Of a DNA stretch of 64,000 nucleotides, positions 1-9,700 are shown one piece after another. The notes under the pieces were generated by a model. The model saw only the letters and a program-made list of their open reading frames with translations, was not told the origin of the DNA and ran no database searches. Source of the DNA: G963669295 sp963669295 (GTDB lineage: Bacteria > Bacteroidota > Bacteroidia > Flavobacteriales_D > CALLUQ01); the NCBI GenBank assembly GCA_963669295.1, contig OY769938.1:5580001-5644000 (forward strand), written 5' to 3'. The stretch's first letter is position 1. Each line of letters starts with the position of its first letter. Both the position numbers and the translations under genes were made by a program.

Positions 1-304
1 GTTCATTAGCACACATACAGTAGAGTCGCACCGTAAAAACCTCTTGAGTAAGCTCAACGTAAGAAATACGGCCGGGTTAGTGCGCTATGCGCTTGAGCAT
101 AACCTGGTAGAATAATGCTTGTAGCGCACTCCATTCTCATACCTCTATAATGCTACTATACCACAAATCATTTAGGGTTATCATGGCAGAATCAGGTCTT
201 CCATTGGTTTCAACCACTCAAATAAGAATCCAACCCATCAACCTAAAAATCATAACTCATCTACAAAAAGTTAGTACATTCGAATACTTACAAAACGTAC
301 AACC
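1..304. other. Non-coding left edge
   Basis: No convincing gene is seen. The only structure is a perfect 9-bp inverted repeat, AGTGCGCTA at 79-87 and TAGCGCACT at 122-130, separated by 34 bases. It could form a hairpin but has no T-tract, so I do not call it a terminator. The last part is AT-rich leader of the peptidase gene that follows. Confidence 0.5.
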
Positions 305-2449
305 ATGAAAACAAAACTCAACACAGGAATACTCGCCATGCTTGTTATTGCAGGATGTGGTGAAGCCGGTGAAACCAACGAAACCAGTGATGCTCAAACA
401 AGTACTATTATGCCACCCATTGCAGCAAAAAAAGCAAAAGAATTAACCATACACGATCATACTCGAACCGATAACTACTATTGGTTAAACGATCGTGAAG
501 ACCAGGAGGTTATCGACTACCTGAATGCGGAAAACGACTACACCTCTGCTACCTTGAAACACACCGAAGCTTTTCAAGAGAAGTTGTACAACGAAATTGT
601 TGGACGTATCAAACAAACCGACGAGTCGGTGCCCTATCAATCAAACGGCTATTTTTACTACACACGGTACGAAGAAGGAAAAGAATATCCGATTTTTTGT
701 AGAAAAGAGGGCACGATGGATAATGAAGAACTCATCCTTCTCAATGCCAATGAAATGGCTGAGGGTTATTCGTACTATCAGGCACGAGGTTTGAACGTAA
801 GTAAAAACAACCAAATTCTTGCCTTTGGAGAAGATACCCTATCGCGTAGAAAGTATACCATTAAGTTTAAAGATTTAGCAACAGGCGAACTGTTGGAAGA
901 TGCCATTCCTAACACCACTGGTGGTGTGGCATGGGCCAACGACAATAAAACAGTTTTTTATACCCGTAAAGACGAACAAACATTACGCTCTGATAAGATT
1001 TATCGCCATACCCTTGGTGAAGATCCGGCGAACGATGTAGTGGTATTTCATGAAGCTGATGAAACCTTTGGTACCTTCGTTTATAAAACCAAATCCGATC
1101 GTTTCATCATCATTGGCTCTTACAGTACGTTATCTTCTGAGTATCGCTTTTTAGATGCCAACGACCCCAACAGCACTTTCAAAATAGTACAACCGCGCGA
1201 ACGCGACCTTGAGTACGACATCACCCACTTTGGCGATCACTTTTACATTCGTACCAACATGGATGCCCAAAACTTCCGCTTGATGAAAACTTCGGTAAAT
1301 GCCACTGAAAAAGAAAATTGGGAAGAAGTAATTGCCCACCGCGATGACGTGTTATTAGAAGGCATTGAAATGTTTAACAACTACATGGTAGTAGATGAAC
1401 GCGCCAATGGCCTTACGCAGTTGCGCATTATGAATACCACCGATAATACTGAACATTACCTCGATTTTGGTGAGGAAGTATATACCAGCTATATCAGTAC
1501 CAACATGGACTTCGACACAGAAGTGCTTCGTTATGGCTATAGCTCTATGACTACTCCAAACTCTACGTTCGATTACAACATGAGTACCAAGGAGAAAACG
1601 TTGTTAAAACAACAAGAAGTGGTGGGTTCTTTCAGTGCTGATGACTATGAAGCCAAACGCATGTTTGCCACCGCAGGTGATGGCACCAAGATTCCAATTT
1701 CATTGGTGTACAAAAAGGGCGTAGAGAAAAATGGCGACAACCCTCTTTTACTCTATGGATATGGCTCTTACGGTGCCACCATGGATCCCTACTTTAGTTC
1801 TGTTCGGTTAAGCTTACTTGATCGTGGTTTTGTTTATGCCATCGCTCATATTCGTGGAGGACAGGAACTGGGTAGACAATGGTACGAGAATGGGAAACTA
1901 CTGAAGAAGAAAAACACCTTTACCGATTTCAACGATTGCGCTGAATTTTTAATCGCTGAAAATTATACCAACCCCGATAAGTTATTTGCCATGGGAGGCA
2001 GTGCAGGTGGTTTACTCATGGGAGCTATCATTAACATGCGTCCTGATTTGTACAAGGGCGTAGTGGCTGCAGTACCTTTTGTTGATGTAGTTACCACCAT
2101 GCTCGATGAGAGCATTCCGTTAACTACTGGCGAATACGATGAGTGGGGTAACCCCAACGACAAAGAATACTACGACTATATTCTTTCCTATTCGCCTTAC
2201 GACAATGTAGAAGCCAAAGACTATCCTGCTATGCTGGTAACCACCGGCTTGCACGATTCGCAAGTGCAGTACTGGGAACCTGCTAAATGGGTGGCTAAGC
2301 TTCGCGATATGAAAACAGACAACAACTTGCTGTTGCTACACACCAATATGGATGCAGGGCATGGTGGTGCCTCTGGCCGTTTTGAACGGTACAAAGAAAC
2401 CGCTTTAGAATATGCCTTCATTTTTAATCAACTGGGTATCAACGAGTAA
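305..2449 (+). CDS. S9 family oligopeptidase (oligopeptidase B-like), lipoprotein
   Basis: Serine oligopeptidase of the prolyl-oligopeptidase (S9) family, which cleaves short peptides. A lipoprotein signal ends at Cys18 (IAGC), so the mature enzyme should be membrane-anchored in the periplasm or cell envelope. After it comes an N-terminal beta-propeller region (about residues 40-430) and a C-terminal alpha/beta hydrolase domain. The catalytic triad is readable: Ser566 in GGSAGG, Asp651 in LHDSQVQYW and His686 in DAGHGG. The LHDSQVQYWEPAKW stretch closely matches bacterial oligopeptidase B (PtrB), which prefers Arg/Lys bonds; that specificity is inferred. The length of 714 residues is normal for the family. 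It stands alone and ends at a clear terminator. The export signal is the main departure from cytosolic E. coli PtrB. Confidence 0.93.
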   Translation: MKTKLNTGILAMLVIAGCGEAGETNETSDAQTSTIMPPIAAKKAKELTIHDHTRTDNYYWLNDREDQEVIDYLNAENDYTSATLKHTEAFQEKLYNEIVGRIKQTDESVPYQSNGYFYYTRYEEGKEYPIFCRKEGTMDNEELILLNANEMAEGYSYYQARGLNVSKNNQILAFGEDTLSRRKYTIKFKDLATGELLEDAIPNTTGGVAWANDNKTVFYTRKDEQTLRSDKIYRHTLGEDPANDVVVFHEADETFGTFVYKTKSDRFIIIGSYSTLSSEYRFLDANDPNSTFKIVQPRERDLEYDITHFGDHFYIRTNMDAQNFRLMKTSVNATEKENWEEVIAHRDDVLLEGIEMFNNYMVVDERANGLTQLRIMNTTDNTEHYLDFGEEVYTSYISTNMDFDTEVLRYGYSSMTTPNSTFDYNMSTKEKTLLKQQEVVGSFSADDYEAKRMFATAGDGTKIPISLVYKKGVEKNGDNPLLLYGYGSYGATMDPYFSSVRLSLLDRGFVYAIAHIRGGQELGRQWYENGKLLKKKNTFTDFNDCAEFLIAENYTNPDKLFAMGGSAGGLLMGAIINMRPDLYKGVVAAVPFVDVVTTMLDESIPLTTGEYDEWGNPNDKEYYDYILSYSPYDNVEAKDYPAMLVTTGLHDSQVQYWEPAKWVAKLRDMKTDNNLLLLHTNMDAGHGGASGRFERYKETALEYAFIFNQLGINE

Positions 2450-2471
2450 GAAATTTCTCCCCAAATTCCTT

Positions 2472-2497
2472 AAAAGCTCGCCAAAAGGCGGGCTTTT
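2472..2497 (+). terminator. Rho-independent terminator after the S9 peptidase
   Basis: The arm AAAAGCTCGCC and its near-complement GGCGGGCTTTT enclose a 4-base loop, and a T-rich stretch follows. It lies 22 bases past the stop codon at 2449. Confidence 0.85.
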
Positions 2498-2610
2498 CTT
2501 GTTTTAAGTCGACGTAAGATTCATATTTTTTGATTAGTAAGCCAGGAATACCTCTTGTATTTTTATTCAAAAGCTTCATGTTAAATGCCTATTAATTAAA
2601 AAAAACTAAC

Positions 2611-4179
2611 ATGAAAAAAACTTTATTACTCCTTGCCTGCTTGTGTTCTTTTGAAGCTTGGACACAAACTTTTCAACAGTCCTATGATACGCCTAACAAC
2701 AACACCCACTCCATCAATGCATGCTCCGATGGCGGGTTTATTTTCTGCACAGAGAACTACTTTGATGGCATCATCACTGTAGTTAAGGTAGACTATCAAC
2801 AACAATTACAATGGGCTAAGAACTTAACAGTAACCAATGGAGGTGGTGCCTCATACGCCACTCCACATGTAGTAAAAGAAGGAATCAACAACAACTATTA
2901 CCTATTTGGCGAAAGTTTTAACAGCGCTACTCTCACCAACGAATATTTTCTTACTTCCCTGGATAGCGATGGAGATGTATTATGGAGCAAGGCCTATACC
3001 GCCATGATTGACACCTCTTTTGGTCCTACCTACTATAAAAACAGAATTACGCAACACAGCAACGGTGAATACACGTTCTTTCTTTCTGTAATTCCAGGGT
3101 TAATCTCTGTACACCTCAACAGCACTGGCGATGTATTATCAGCAACCATCTTTGACGGAGATACAATACCACAAACCAAAAATCCGGGATTTGATTCACG
3201 ATTAACAGACGATGGAGGATTCATTTGCACCGGTAAATATGGAGACAATATTTTAACATTAAGGCTCGATAATAACAGACAGGTACAATGGACCAAAACC
3301 ATTGACGATGGTAATTATCATCACGCCAAATCGGCCATACAAACTTCTGATGGAAACTTCCTTGTGGTAGGCACCTCCGGATTCAACTTTGATGTAGGAA
3401 TAGCCATGAAAATGGATGATACTGGTACCGTATTATGGCGCAAGGAATTGGTTGCAAGTAACACTGTTTATACATTTGTTGTACATTCTGCCAAACAGCT
3501 TCCAAACAATGAGTATCTACTGCATGCTACCCACTTTAATGGTACCGAAGAGCAATCCTTGCTTATTAAGTTAGATGAAAATGGTGATGTTATTACATCA
3601 AAAGAATTAAGCATTTACGACCCATTTGGCGACCTTGCTATAAGTGGCAATGGAACTATACTTGTTCACGGTAAAGACAATAACAACAACATAAACACCG
3701 TTGGCGTTTTTGGGCTAGATATGGATCTTTCCTCTATTGATTGCGGGGCCGATCAGGTAACAGTTACCAGTGTCAATCACAACAAGCCTACCATAGAAAC
3801 CTCATTCATTACTCAAAACAACACCACCATTAATATGGTTCCGGTTACCATAACTGCCCCCAATGTATCAATAACAAAAGTTGATTATTGCAGTGGTCCT
3901 CTTGCTATTAACGAGCAAGAAGCAGCACCACACCTTGAACTCTTTCCCAATCCAGCTCATGGCGATAACATCACCTTATCATTTGATCGCCCTATAACGT
4001 CAGCAGTTCAAATCAATATTGTTGATGCCCTTGGTAAAATGGTGCAACAAACCCAATTCAATCAGTTTGGTACAAACGCATCCTTATCTGTTGCCGGGCT
4101 TTCTGCAGGCATCTATCATGTACAAGCTTATACTAACAATACTTTAATAACTACCCGTAAGCTGCTTATCGCAAGGTAA
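2611..4179 (+). CDS. Secreted T9SS type A sorting-domain protein
   Basis: Secreted protein of unknown substrate. The N-terminus is a classical signal peptide (KKTLLLLACLCSFEAWTQ) with probable cleavage after residue 18 or 19. The last ~80 residues are a type A sorting domain: it opens with LELFPNPA, continues through the NIVDALGKMV strand, the LSAGIYHVQ turn and a basic end (TTRKLLIAR). This should send the protein through the type IX secretion system to the cell surface or outside. The body (about 25-420) contains repeats of the form DGGFIFCTE...VKVDYQQQLQWAKNL, a propeller-like pattern common in Bacteroidota secreted proteins. No catalytic motif was recognised. It is monocistronic, with a strong terminator just downstream. 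Confidence 0.88.
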   Translation: MKKTLLLLACLCSFEAWTQTFQQSYDTPNNNTHSINACSDGGFIFCTENYFDGIITVVKVDYQQQLQWAKNLTVTNGGGASYATPHVVKEGINNNYYLFGESFNSATLTNEYFLTSLDSDGDVLWSKAYTAMIDTSFGPTYYKNRITQHSNGEYTFFLSVIPGLISVHLNSTGDVLSATIFDGDTIPQTKNPGFDSRLTDDGGFICTGKYGDNILTLRLDNNRQVQWTKTIDDGNYHHAKSAIQTSDGNFLVVGTSGFNFDVGIAMKMDDTGTVLWRKELVASNTVYTFVVHSAKQLPNNEYLLHATHFNGTEEQSLLIKLDENGDVITSKELSIYDPFGDLAISGNGTILVHGKDNNNNINTVGVFGLDMDLSSIDCGADQVTVTSVNHNKPTIETSFITQNNTTINMVPVTITAPNVSITKVDYCSGPLAINEQEAAPHLELFPNPAHGDNITLSFDRPITSAVQINIVDALGKMVQQTQFNQFGTNASLSVAGLSAGIYHVQAYTNNTLITTRKLLIAR

Positions 4180-4199
4180 CCAATCTCCATATCACTCTC

Positions 4200-4240
4200 A
4201 ATACGCCCCACTTCCATATTGTAGGAATGTGGGGCGTATT
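4200..4240 (+). terminator. Rho-independent terminator
   Basis: The 12-bp arm AATACGCCCCAC (4200-4211) pairs with GTGGGGCGTATT (4229-4240), extended inward by TTCC/GGAA with one bulged T. TTATTG follows. It lies 20 bases after the stop of the T9SS gene. Confidence 0.85.
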
Positions 4241-4311
4241 TATTGTTGCCTGCTGCCGGTAATTGTTTATTTTTACTTCCTACGAATGATCTATTTTACT
4301 AACTTACTGGG

Positions 4312-5604
4312 ATGTCTACCGACGACTTGGAACAATTAAAGCAGGAAAACCAGCACCTCAAAAAAGAGAGTGAAGAGTTAAAGCGTAAAGAAAGGCACCT
4401 GAGCGTTATCAATGCTTTTGCTACTTCCATCATAGAACAAAACACTATTAGCGACATTGCCTGGGATGTAGCAAAGAATGTGATTGCCAAGTTAGATTTA
4501 GAAGATTGTGTGATCTATTTGTTTGATGAAACAAGGGCATTGCTGGTACAACAAGCTGCTTATGGCCCAAAAAACCCGGAGGCATTCGACATCAAAAACC
4601 CCATCACCTTGCCCCTGGGAAAGGGCATTGTAGGATCGGTAGCTAAAACCGGAGTTGGAGAAATTATCTCCGACTGTTCAAAAGACCCCCGATACATCAC
4701 CGATGATGTTGCCCGGCAATCGGAAATTGCAGTTCCCATTATTGCGGGAGGTGAAGTCATTGGTGTGATTGACTCAGAACATTCGGAAAAGCATTTTTTC
4801 ACCATTGAACACCTTGAATTGCTAACTATTGTAGCTTCCATCACCTCAAGTCGTCTTTCGCAAGCCATTGTTCAAGACCGATTGGAAAAGGAGCAAAGTA
4901 AGCTTGAAAAGGTAGTGCAAAAGCGTACACGAGAGCTACAAAAGCTGGTGGAAGAATTGCAAATGTCGTACGATGAAATATCGAGTAAGAATAAAGAGAA
5001 AGAAGTATTGCTCAAAGAAATTCATCACCGGGTAAAAAACAACATGCAAGTCATCAACAGCTTGCTGAGCCTACAATCGCATCATGTTGAAGACCCACAA
5101 ATTTTAAAGCTATTCAAAGAATGCCAAAACCGGGTGCTTTCTATGGCGCTTATTCATGAAAAGTTGTACGAATCGAAAGATTTAGCCCACATTGGCATAA
5201 AGGATTATATCAAGATACTCACCAACAGTTTAATTCGCACCTACGAACTTGATATTCCCATAGAGCTTGACCTTCAATTATCCATTACCACCTTTAACAT
5301 CGATACCCTTATTCCGCTAGGGCTTATTATGAACGAGTGCATTTCCAACTCTTTAAAATATGCCTTTGCAGGAAAAGAAAAAGGAGAAATACGAATTCAT
5401 ATCGAACGCCTGGGCAGCCAGCAATATGAGTTGATTATTGGAGATAATGGAGCAGGACTCCCCGAAGGGTTTCATTGGGAGCAATCGCAATCATTAGGCA
5501 TGGAATTGATCCGAACACTTACCGAACAATTGAATGGCACCATTGAACAACTACCCCAACCAGGTACTGCCTTTAGAATAAGGTTTCAAAACATTGGCCG
5601 TTAA
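4312..5604 (+). CDS. GAF-domain sensor histidine kinase (HisKA_2 type)
   Basis: Cytosolic sensor kinase with no membrane segment. Order: an N-terminal coiled coil (about 1-30), a GAF sensor domain (about 40-185), a second coiled coil (190-230), a HisKA_2 phosphoacceptor domain with IHHRVKNN (His238/His239), and a C-terminal HATPase with N box IMNECISNSLKYAF and glycine boxes DNGAGLP and SLGMELI. The family autophosphorylates on His and passes phosphate to a response regulator, but no regulator lies next to the gene, so it is an orphan kinase. The GAF ligand cannot be read from sequence. It shares kinase architecture with the TPR kinase at 26255-28312, but the two have different sensor halves. 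Confidence 0.9.
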   Translation: MSTDDLEQLKQENQHLKKESEELKRKERHLSVINAFATSIIEQNTISDIAWDVAKNVIAKLDLEDCVIYLFDETRALLVQQAAYGPKNPEAFDIKNPITLPLGKGIVGSVAKTGVGEIISDCSKDPRYITDDVARQSEIAVPIIAGGEVIGVIDSEHSEKHFFTIEHLELLTIVASITSSRLSQAIVQDRLEKEQSKLEKVVQKRTRELQKLVEELQMSYDEISSKNKEKEVLLKEIHHRVKNNMQVINSLLSLQSHHVEDPQILKLFKECQNRVLSMALIHEKLYESKDLAHIGIKDYIKILTNSLIRTYELDIPIELDLQLSITTFNIDTLIPLGLIMNECISNSLKYAFAGKEKGEIRIHIERLGSQQYELIIGDNGAGLPEGFHWEQSQSLGMELIRTLTEQLNGTIEQLPQPGTAFRIRFQNIGR

Positions 5605-5690
5605 TTATAGCTGTGCTTAAAATAATCCGGTGCACATTTTTTCAGCAATATTTCATACCTTGAAGTACTCTACCCTAATATCAATACCAT

Positions 5691-6155
5691 ATGAGCTCCT
5701 GGAAAATCGAACAACTCAACCTGGAAAAAGACCTTGAACCTGCCCTCACTTTTGCCGAAATGTTGCTGTTAGAATTGGAAGACACACGTAGTACGGCACC
5801 CTTTAATCGAAAAAAGGTATCGACCGATCTGGAAAAAAATCGCGACAAATTCTCGGTGTTCGTTGCGCGCGACGAACAAGGGAGTGGTGTTGGGCTGCTT
5901 ACCCTGGTAGAAAGTTTTGCCATCTATGCCAATGGCAGCTATGGTGTTATCAATGAATTGTACATTGCTCCACGTTATCGTTCGAAAGGTGTTGGTAAAG
6001 CCTTGTTAGATAGTGTAAAAGAATTTGGTAGTAAAAAGGGTTGGAAAAGGATTGATGTGACTGCTCCCGAAGGAAAAAAATGGAAACGTACTGTAGAATT
6101 CTACCTTCGAGAGGGTTTTGAACATACAGGGCCAAAATTAAAGTTCCTCTTGTAA
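5691..6155 (+). CDS. GNAT family N-acetyltransferase
   Basis: Single-domain Gcn5-related acetyltransferase of 154 residues, transferring acetyl from acetyl-CoA to an unknown amine. The acetyl-CoA-binding motif A is visible as NELYIAPRYRSKGVGKALL (R-x-x-G-x-G). The C-terminal FYLREGFEHTG is the usual last strand-turn. The substrate cannot be predicted. It lies 86 bases after the GAF kinase on the same strand and may be independently transcribed. Confidence 0.85.
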   Translation: MSSWKIEQLNLEKDLEPALTFAEMLLLELEDTRSTAPFNRKKVSTDLEKNRDKFSVFVARDEQGSGVGLLTLVESFAIYANGSYGVINELYIAPRYRSKGVGKALLDSVKEFGSKKGWKRIDVTAPEGKKWKRTVEFYLREGFEHTGPKLKFLL

Positions 6156-6233
6156 CTATGTGGCAGCACTTACGTACAGTGAACAACTTTGGCAAAGTCT
6201 TTGCCATACCCTATACAACAATTAATACTTAGC

Positions 6234-6665
6234 ATGATGAAACAACGTATACTTTTTTTGTTAGCCCTTGTAGCCATTACAGCTTTAGCAGGATGTGCCA
6301 AATACGATGAAGAAAACGATTGTTACCAGCAACCTTCGTGGAGGGTTTGCGACACATACGATGTAGCACCTACTGAGGCTGAACTTACCGTACACCTCGA
6401 TTGCGACGACACCTATCCGGTGACCGTGGAAATATACAACCGAACCATATTGTTTGGCGTAGGAAGTTTGCACACAACACTGCAGCAGAATTCGGCCAAC
6501 GAATCTTATACCCTTCCTATGGGGCGCTATACTGCATTTGTAACATTTGACAATGATTCTACCGTGCAGGCCGACTTTCGCTTACACAATACGGTAAACG
6601 AATATTGTGAAGGGACTTGTTATGAGATTAACGATGATTCGGTGTTATTGACCGAACCGCAATAA
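6234..6665 (+). CDS. Small hypothetical lipoprotein
   Basis: Not recognised. The start is placed at tandem ATG codons (6234/6237) because this gives a clean lipoprotein signal, KQRILFLLALVAITALAGC, with Cys21 as the lipidated residue. An upstream in-frame start at 6189 would add an implausible charged prefix. The mature part is about 120 residues, acidic and predicted beta-rich, with several cysteines (CYQQ, RVCD, DCDD, YCEGTCYE) that could form disulfides in the periplasm. It ends at a bidirectional terminator. Confidence 0.75.
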   Translation: MMKQRILFLLALVAITALAGCAKYDEENDCYQQPSWRVCDTYDVAPTEAELTVHLDCDDTYPVTVEIYNRTILFGVGSLHTTLQQNSANESYTLPMGRYTAFVTFDNDSTVQADFRLHNTVNEYCEGTCYEINDDSVLLTEPQ

Positions 6666-6690
6666 GCACCTTTTAACTTTTTAACGCATT

Positions 6691-6726
6691 AAAAAACCGA
6701 TCTGCTTTACAACAGATCGGTTTTTT
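6691..6726. terminator. Bidirectional terminator between convergent genes
   Basis: A perfect 14-bp stem, AAAAAACCGATCTG / CAGATCGGTTTTTT, has an 8-base loop. A run on one arm and T run on the other serve both the lipoprotein gene (+) and the giant adhesin gene (-). Confidence 0.92.
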
Positions 6727-6748
6727 GTGTAACCTCAAATTTTCGGGA

Positions 6749-9700
6749 TTATCTAATCACCGTAACGTGGCCAATGTATTCACGAACTTCTCCGTCGAAC
6801 GTGGCCACAGCTCTTAATTTCCATACATAAACATCTTCTTGTACCGGTTCTCCAAAGTAGGTTCCACCCCACCCTAAATTCGATGTAGAAGATTCAAACA
6901 ACAACTGCCCCCATCGGTTGTAAATCAACAACTCAAAATCACTTTCCTCGTGTCCATTTACAAGAGGCTGGAAGTAATCGTTGGTACCATCACCGTTGGG
7001 TGTAAACGCATTGGGTGCGTATACAATCAACTCATCATCTATGATTACCTGGTGGCAAATGCTATCCGAACATCCAAAAGCATTGGTAGCCACCAAACAA
7101 ACTTCATAATTGGCGGGCTCTTCCGGGAAAACAAATGATGGATGCTCATCTGTTGATGTACCCAACCCTCCAATATTCCAGTTGTAAGTTAGGGCATTTT
7201 GCGATAAGTTGGTAAAGAATATCTCAGTATTTGAAATAGTAGTGGGTTGAGGACTTGCTGTAAACTCGGCTACCACTGGTGGTGGACCGCTTACAACCGC
7301 ATTGGTATTCACTACACAACCATTGGCATCTTGTACCCAAACATCGTAAGTGCCTACACAAAGGTTGGTAAATACATTGGTTGCTTGTGTTGTTGCTCCT
7401 CCATCAATGCTGTAGTTTAGCGCATTCGTTGCATCAACCGTTAAGGTACCATCGCAGTCGTTATGACATGTTTCATCAGTAGCTGTTACATTGTTAATCA
7501 GCAACTGTGGAGGCTCTGTAATGGGGAAGTTTAATGTATCTACCGAACAGCCATTGGCATCGGTTACTGTTAAACTATGTACTCCAGCACATACTCCATT
7601 TACTTGCGTATCGTTATTTCCGCCTAAGCCATTCCAGGTATATGCATAAGGAGTGGTACCTCCTGCTACTATTGCATTGGCAGTACCATCACAGGCTCCA
7701 AAACAACTTACATCTGTAGCAGTAAAAGTAAGTGTCATGGCTACCGGATCGGTTAAGGTAGCGGTTACCGTATCAACACATATAGCTCCCCAGGCTATAT
7801 CGCGAGACAACACCGTATAAGTGCCTCCACAAAGGTTGTTGAACGTGCCTGAAGGTTGCCAGGTGGCTCCATTATCAATACTAAATTCTTGTGCAAATGC
7901 ATCGGTAACTGTAATGGTACCATCGCAGCTGTTTGCACATAAAGGGTTCGTAAATGCTACTGTGCTCTCTAGTGGACAACCACAAGCAGGATCGCCTTGT
8001 TGTAAAATGTTTACGGTAACGAATGCCGAATCGGGAGGACAAATACCATCGTCAACAATATAGGTATAGGTGCCTTGCAAATCTACAGCAGGGTCAAACA
8101 TGTTGTTTATGGCATTGCCGTTTGCATCTTCCCAAACACCACCGGCATCGGGCGTACCGCCAAGCGCTCCAAACAAGTCAAACGCAGGGTCATCCCAACA
8201 AACAGTAACCGTGCTGTCATTACCAGCATTCATGTTAACTCCTACATTAATGGTTACTACCGACGAATCGGCCGGACACTGTCCTCCATTTACAATATAG
8301 GTATATGCCCCTGCTGGATTGATGGCAGGATCAAACATATTGCCCATTGGAGTATTGTTCGGATCTTCCCAGGTACCTCCTACATCAGGATTGTTTCCTA
8401 CATAGGTAAACATATCAAATGGCAGGTCGTTGGCACAAACGGTAATGGTGCTATCGGTTCCTGCATAAGGCCCTACCAATACATTCACCGTAATAAAAGA
8501 CGAGTCGGCCGGACAAGCGCCATTGTCTACAATGTAAGCATAAACACCTGCCGGGTCGGTCAATGGGTTGAACATATTGCTTACTGCAACGCTATTCGCA
8601 TCTTCCCACACCCCACCTAAATCAGGGTTGTTGCCCACAAAGCCAAACATATCAAAAGCCGGGTCACTCGGACATACTGTTACCGCGTTATCGGTACCCG
8701 CATAAGGGGTTGGTGCCACACTAATCACAATGGTATCAGTCATCGAACACAACTGATGACCTGGTTCCCACACTTCTACTACATAAGTTATGGGGCCGTT
8801 AATGGTAGCCACAGGATCTGCAATGGATGGATCGCTCAACCCTGTAGTAGGAGTCCAGTTGTAATTGTAAGGTGGCTGTGCATTAGGACAAGAAATAACT
8901 CCATTCCAAACGCCTGTGCCAATGGCGGGGTTAGTACCATCGTTCCATACAATGTTCCCACCAGCATCTACAATTTCATACGATACCTCTCCATCAAAAG
9001 TACCTGAAACTGTATTGATTTGAATCAGGTCGCCATCTTGCACCGTAAAGTTGGCTGTGGCAAAGTTGCCGTTGGCAAAGGTAAAGGTACCAATAGAAAC
9101 ACCATTGATGAGTATCTCTACTTCAAAGCCATTCCAACCGTCGCCAAAAGTATCGTACATGTTCAATACATAGTCGCAACCTGGAGGAGGTGCAATACCT
9201 CCTGTTCCAACGGCATTCAGTTGCAATTGAGTGCCGTTACCACAGATGGTAGTATCGTTGCCTGCATCTACAGTAGGCCCGGGGCTTACTGTTACTGTAA
9301 TGGTAGTATCGTAGGTGCACCCAAAATCGTCGGTAGCACTATAGATGTATTCAAATGTTCCATAGTCGGTTGGGGTAATGCAAATTTGATTGCAATCGGC
9401 CGAGGTAGATGTAATGATGGCATCTGCCAATGGGTCGCCACCAGCCCAGGAGGTAGAGTCGCATTGCGCTCCATACACAGGCTCAAAGGTGGTAACGGGA
9501 GGAAACAAAGAAGAATCTAAATCAATGTTCCAACCAAATACAAACCCGTCGTCGGCTCCCCACAGGTCGCAAAACTCAAGCGTCCAGGTGCCATTCAATG
9601 GACACCCAACCAGGCCATCAAGTGGGTTTAAACTTTCATAGCTACCGGGAGGAAGGTTGGTTCCTCCAGAGTTGTCTACCCAGGTGCCATTACTGGCGAG

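Noticed and set aside
4312..5604. Two-component pair with an adjacent regulator
   Set aside because: Neither neighbour encodes a receiver domain, so the kinase is treated as an orphan.
8023..8620. Plus-strand reading frames inside the giant adhesin
   Set aside because: They are antisense shadows of a well-supported 1376-residue gene with clear domains.
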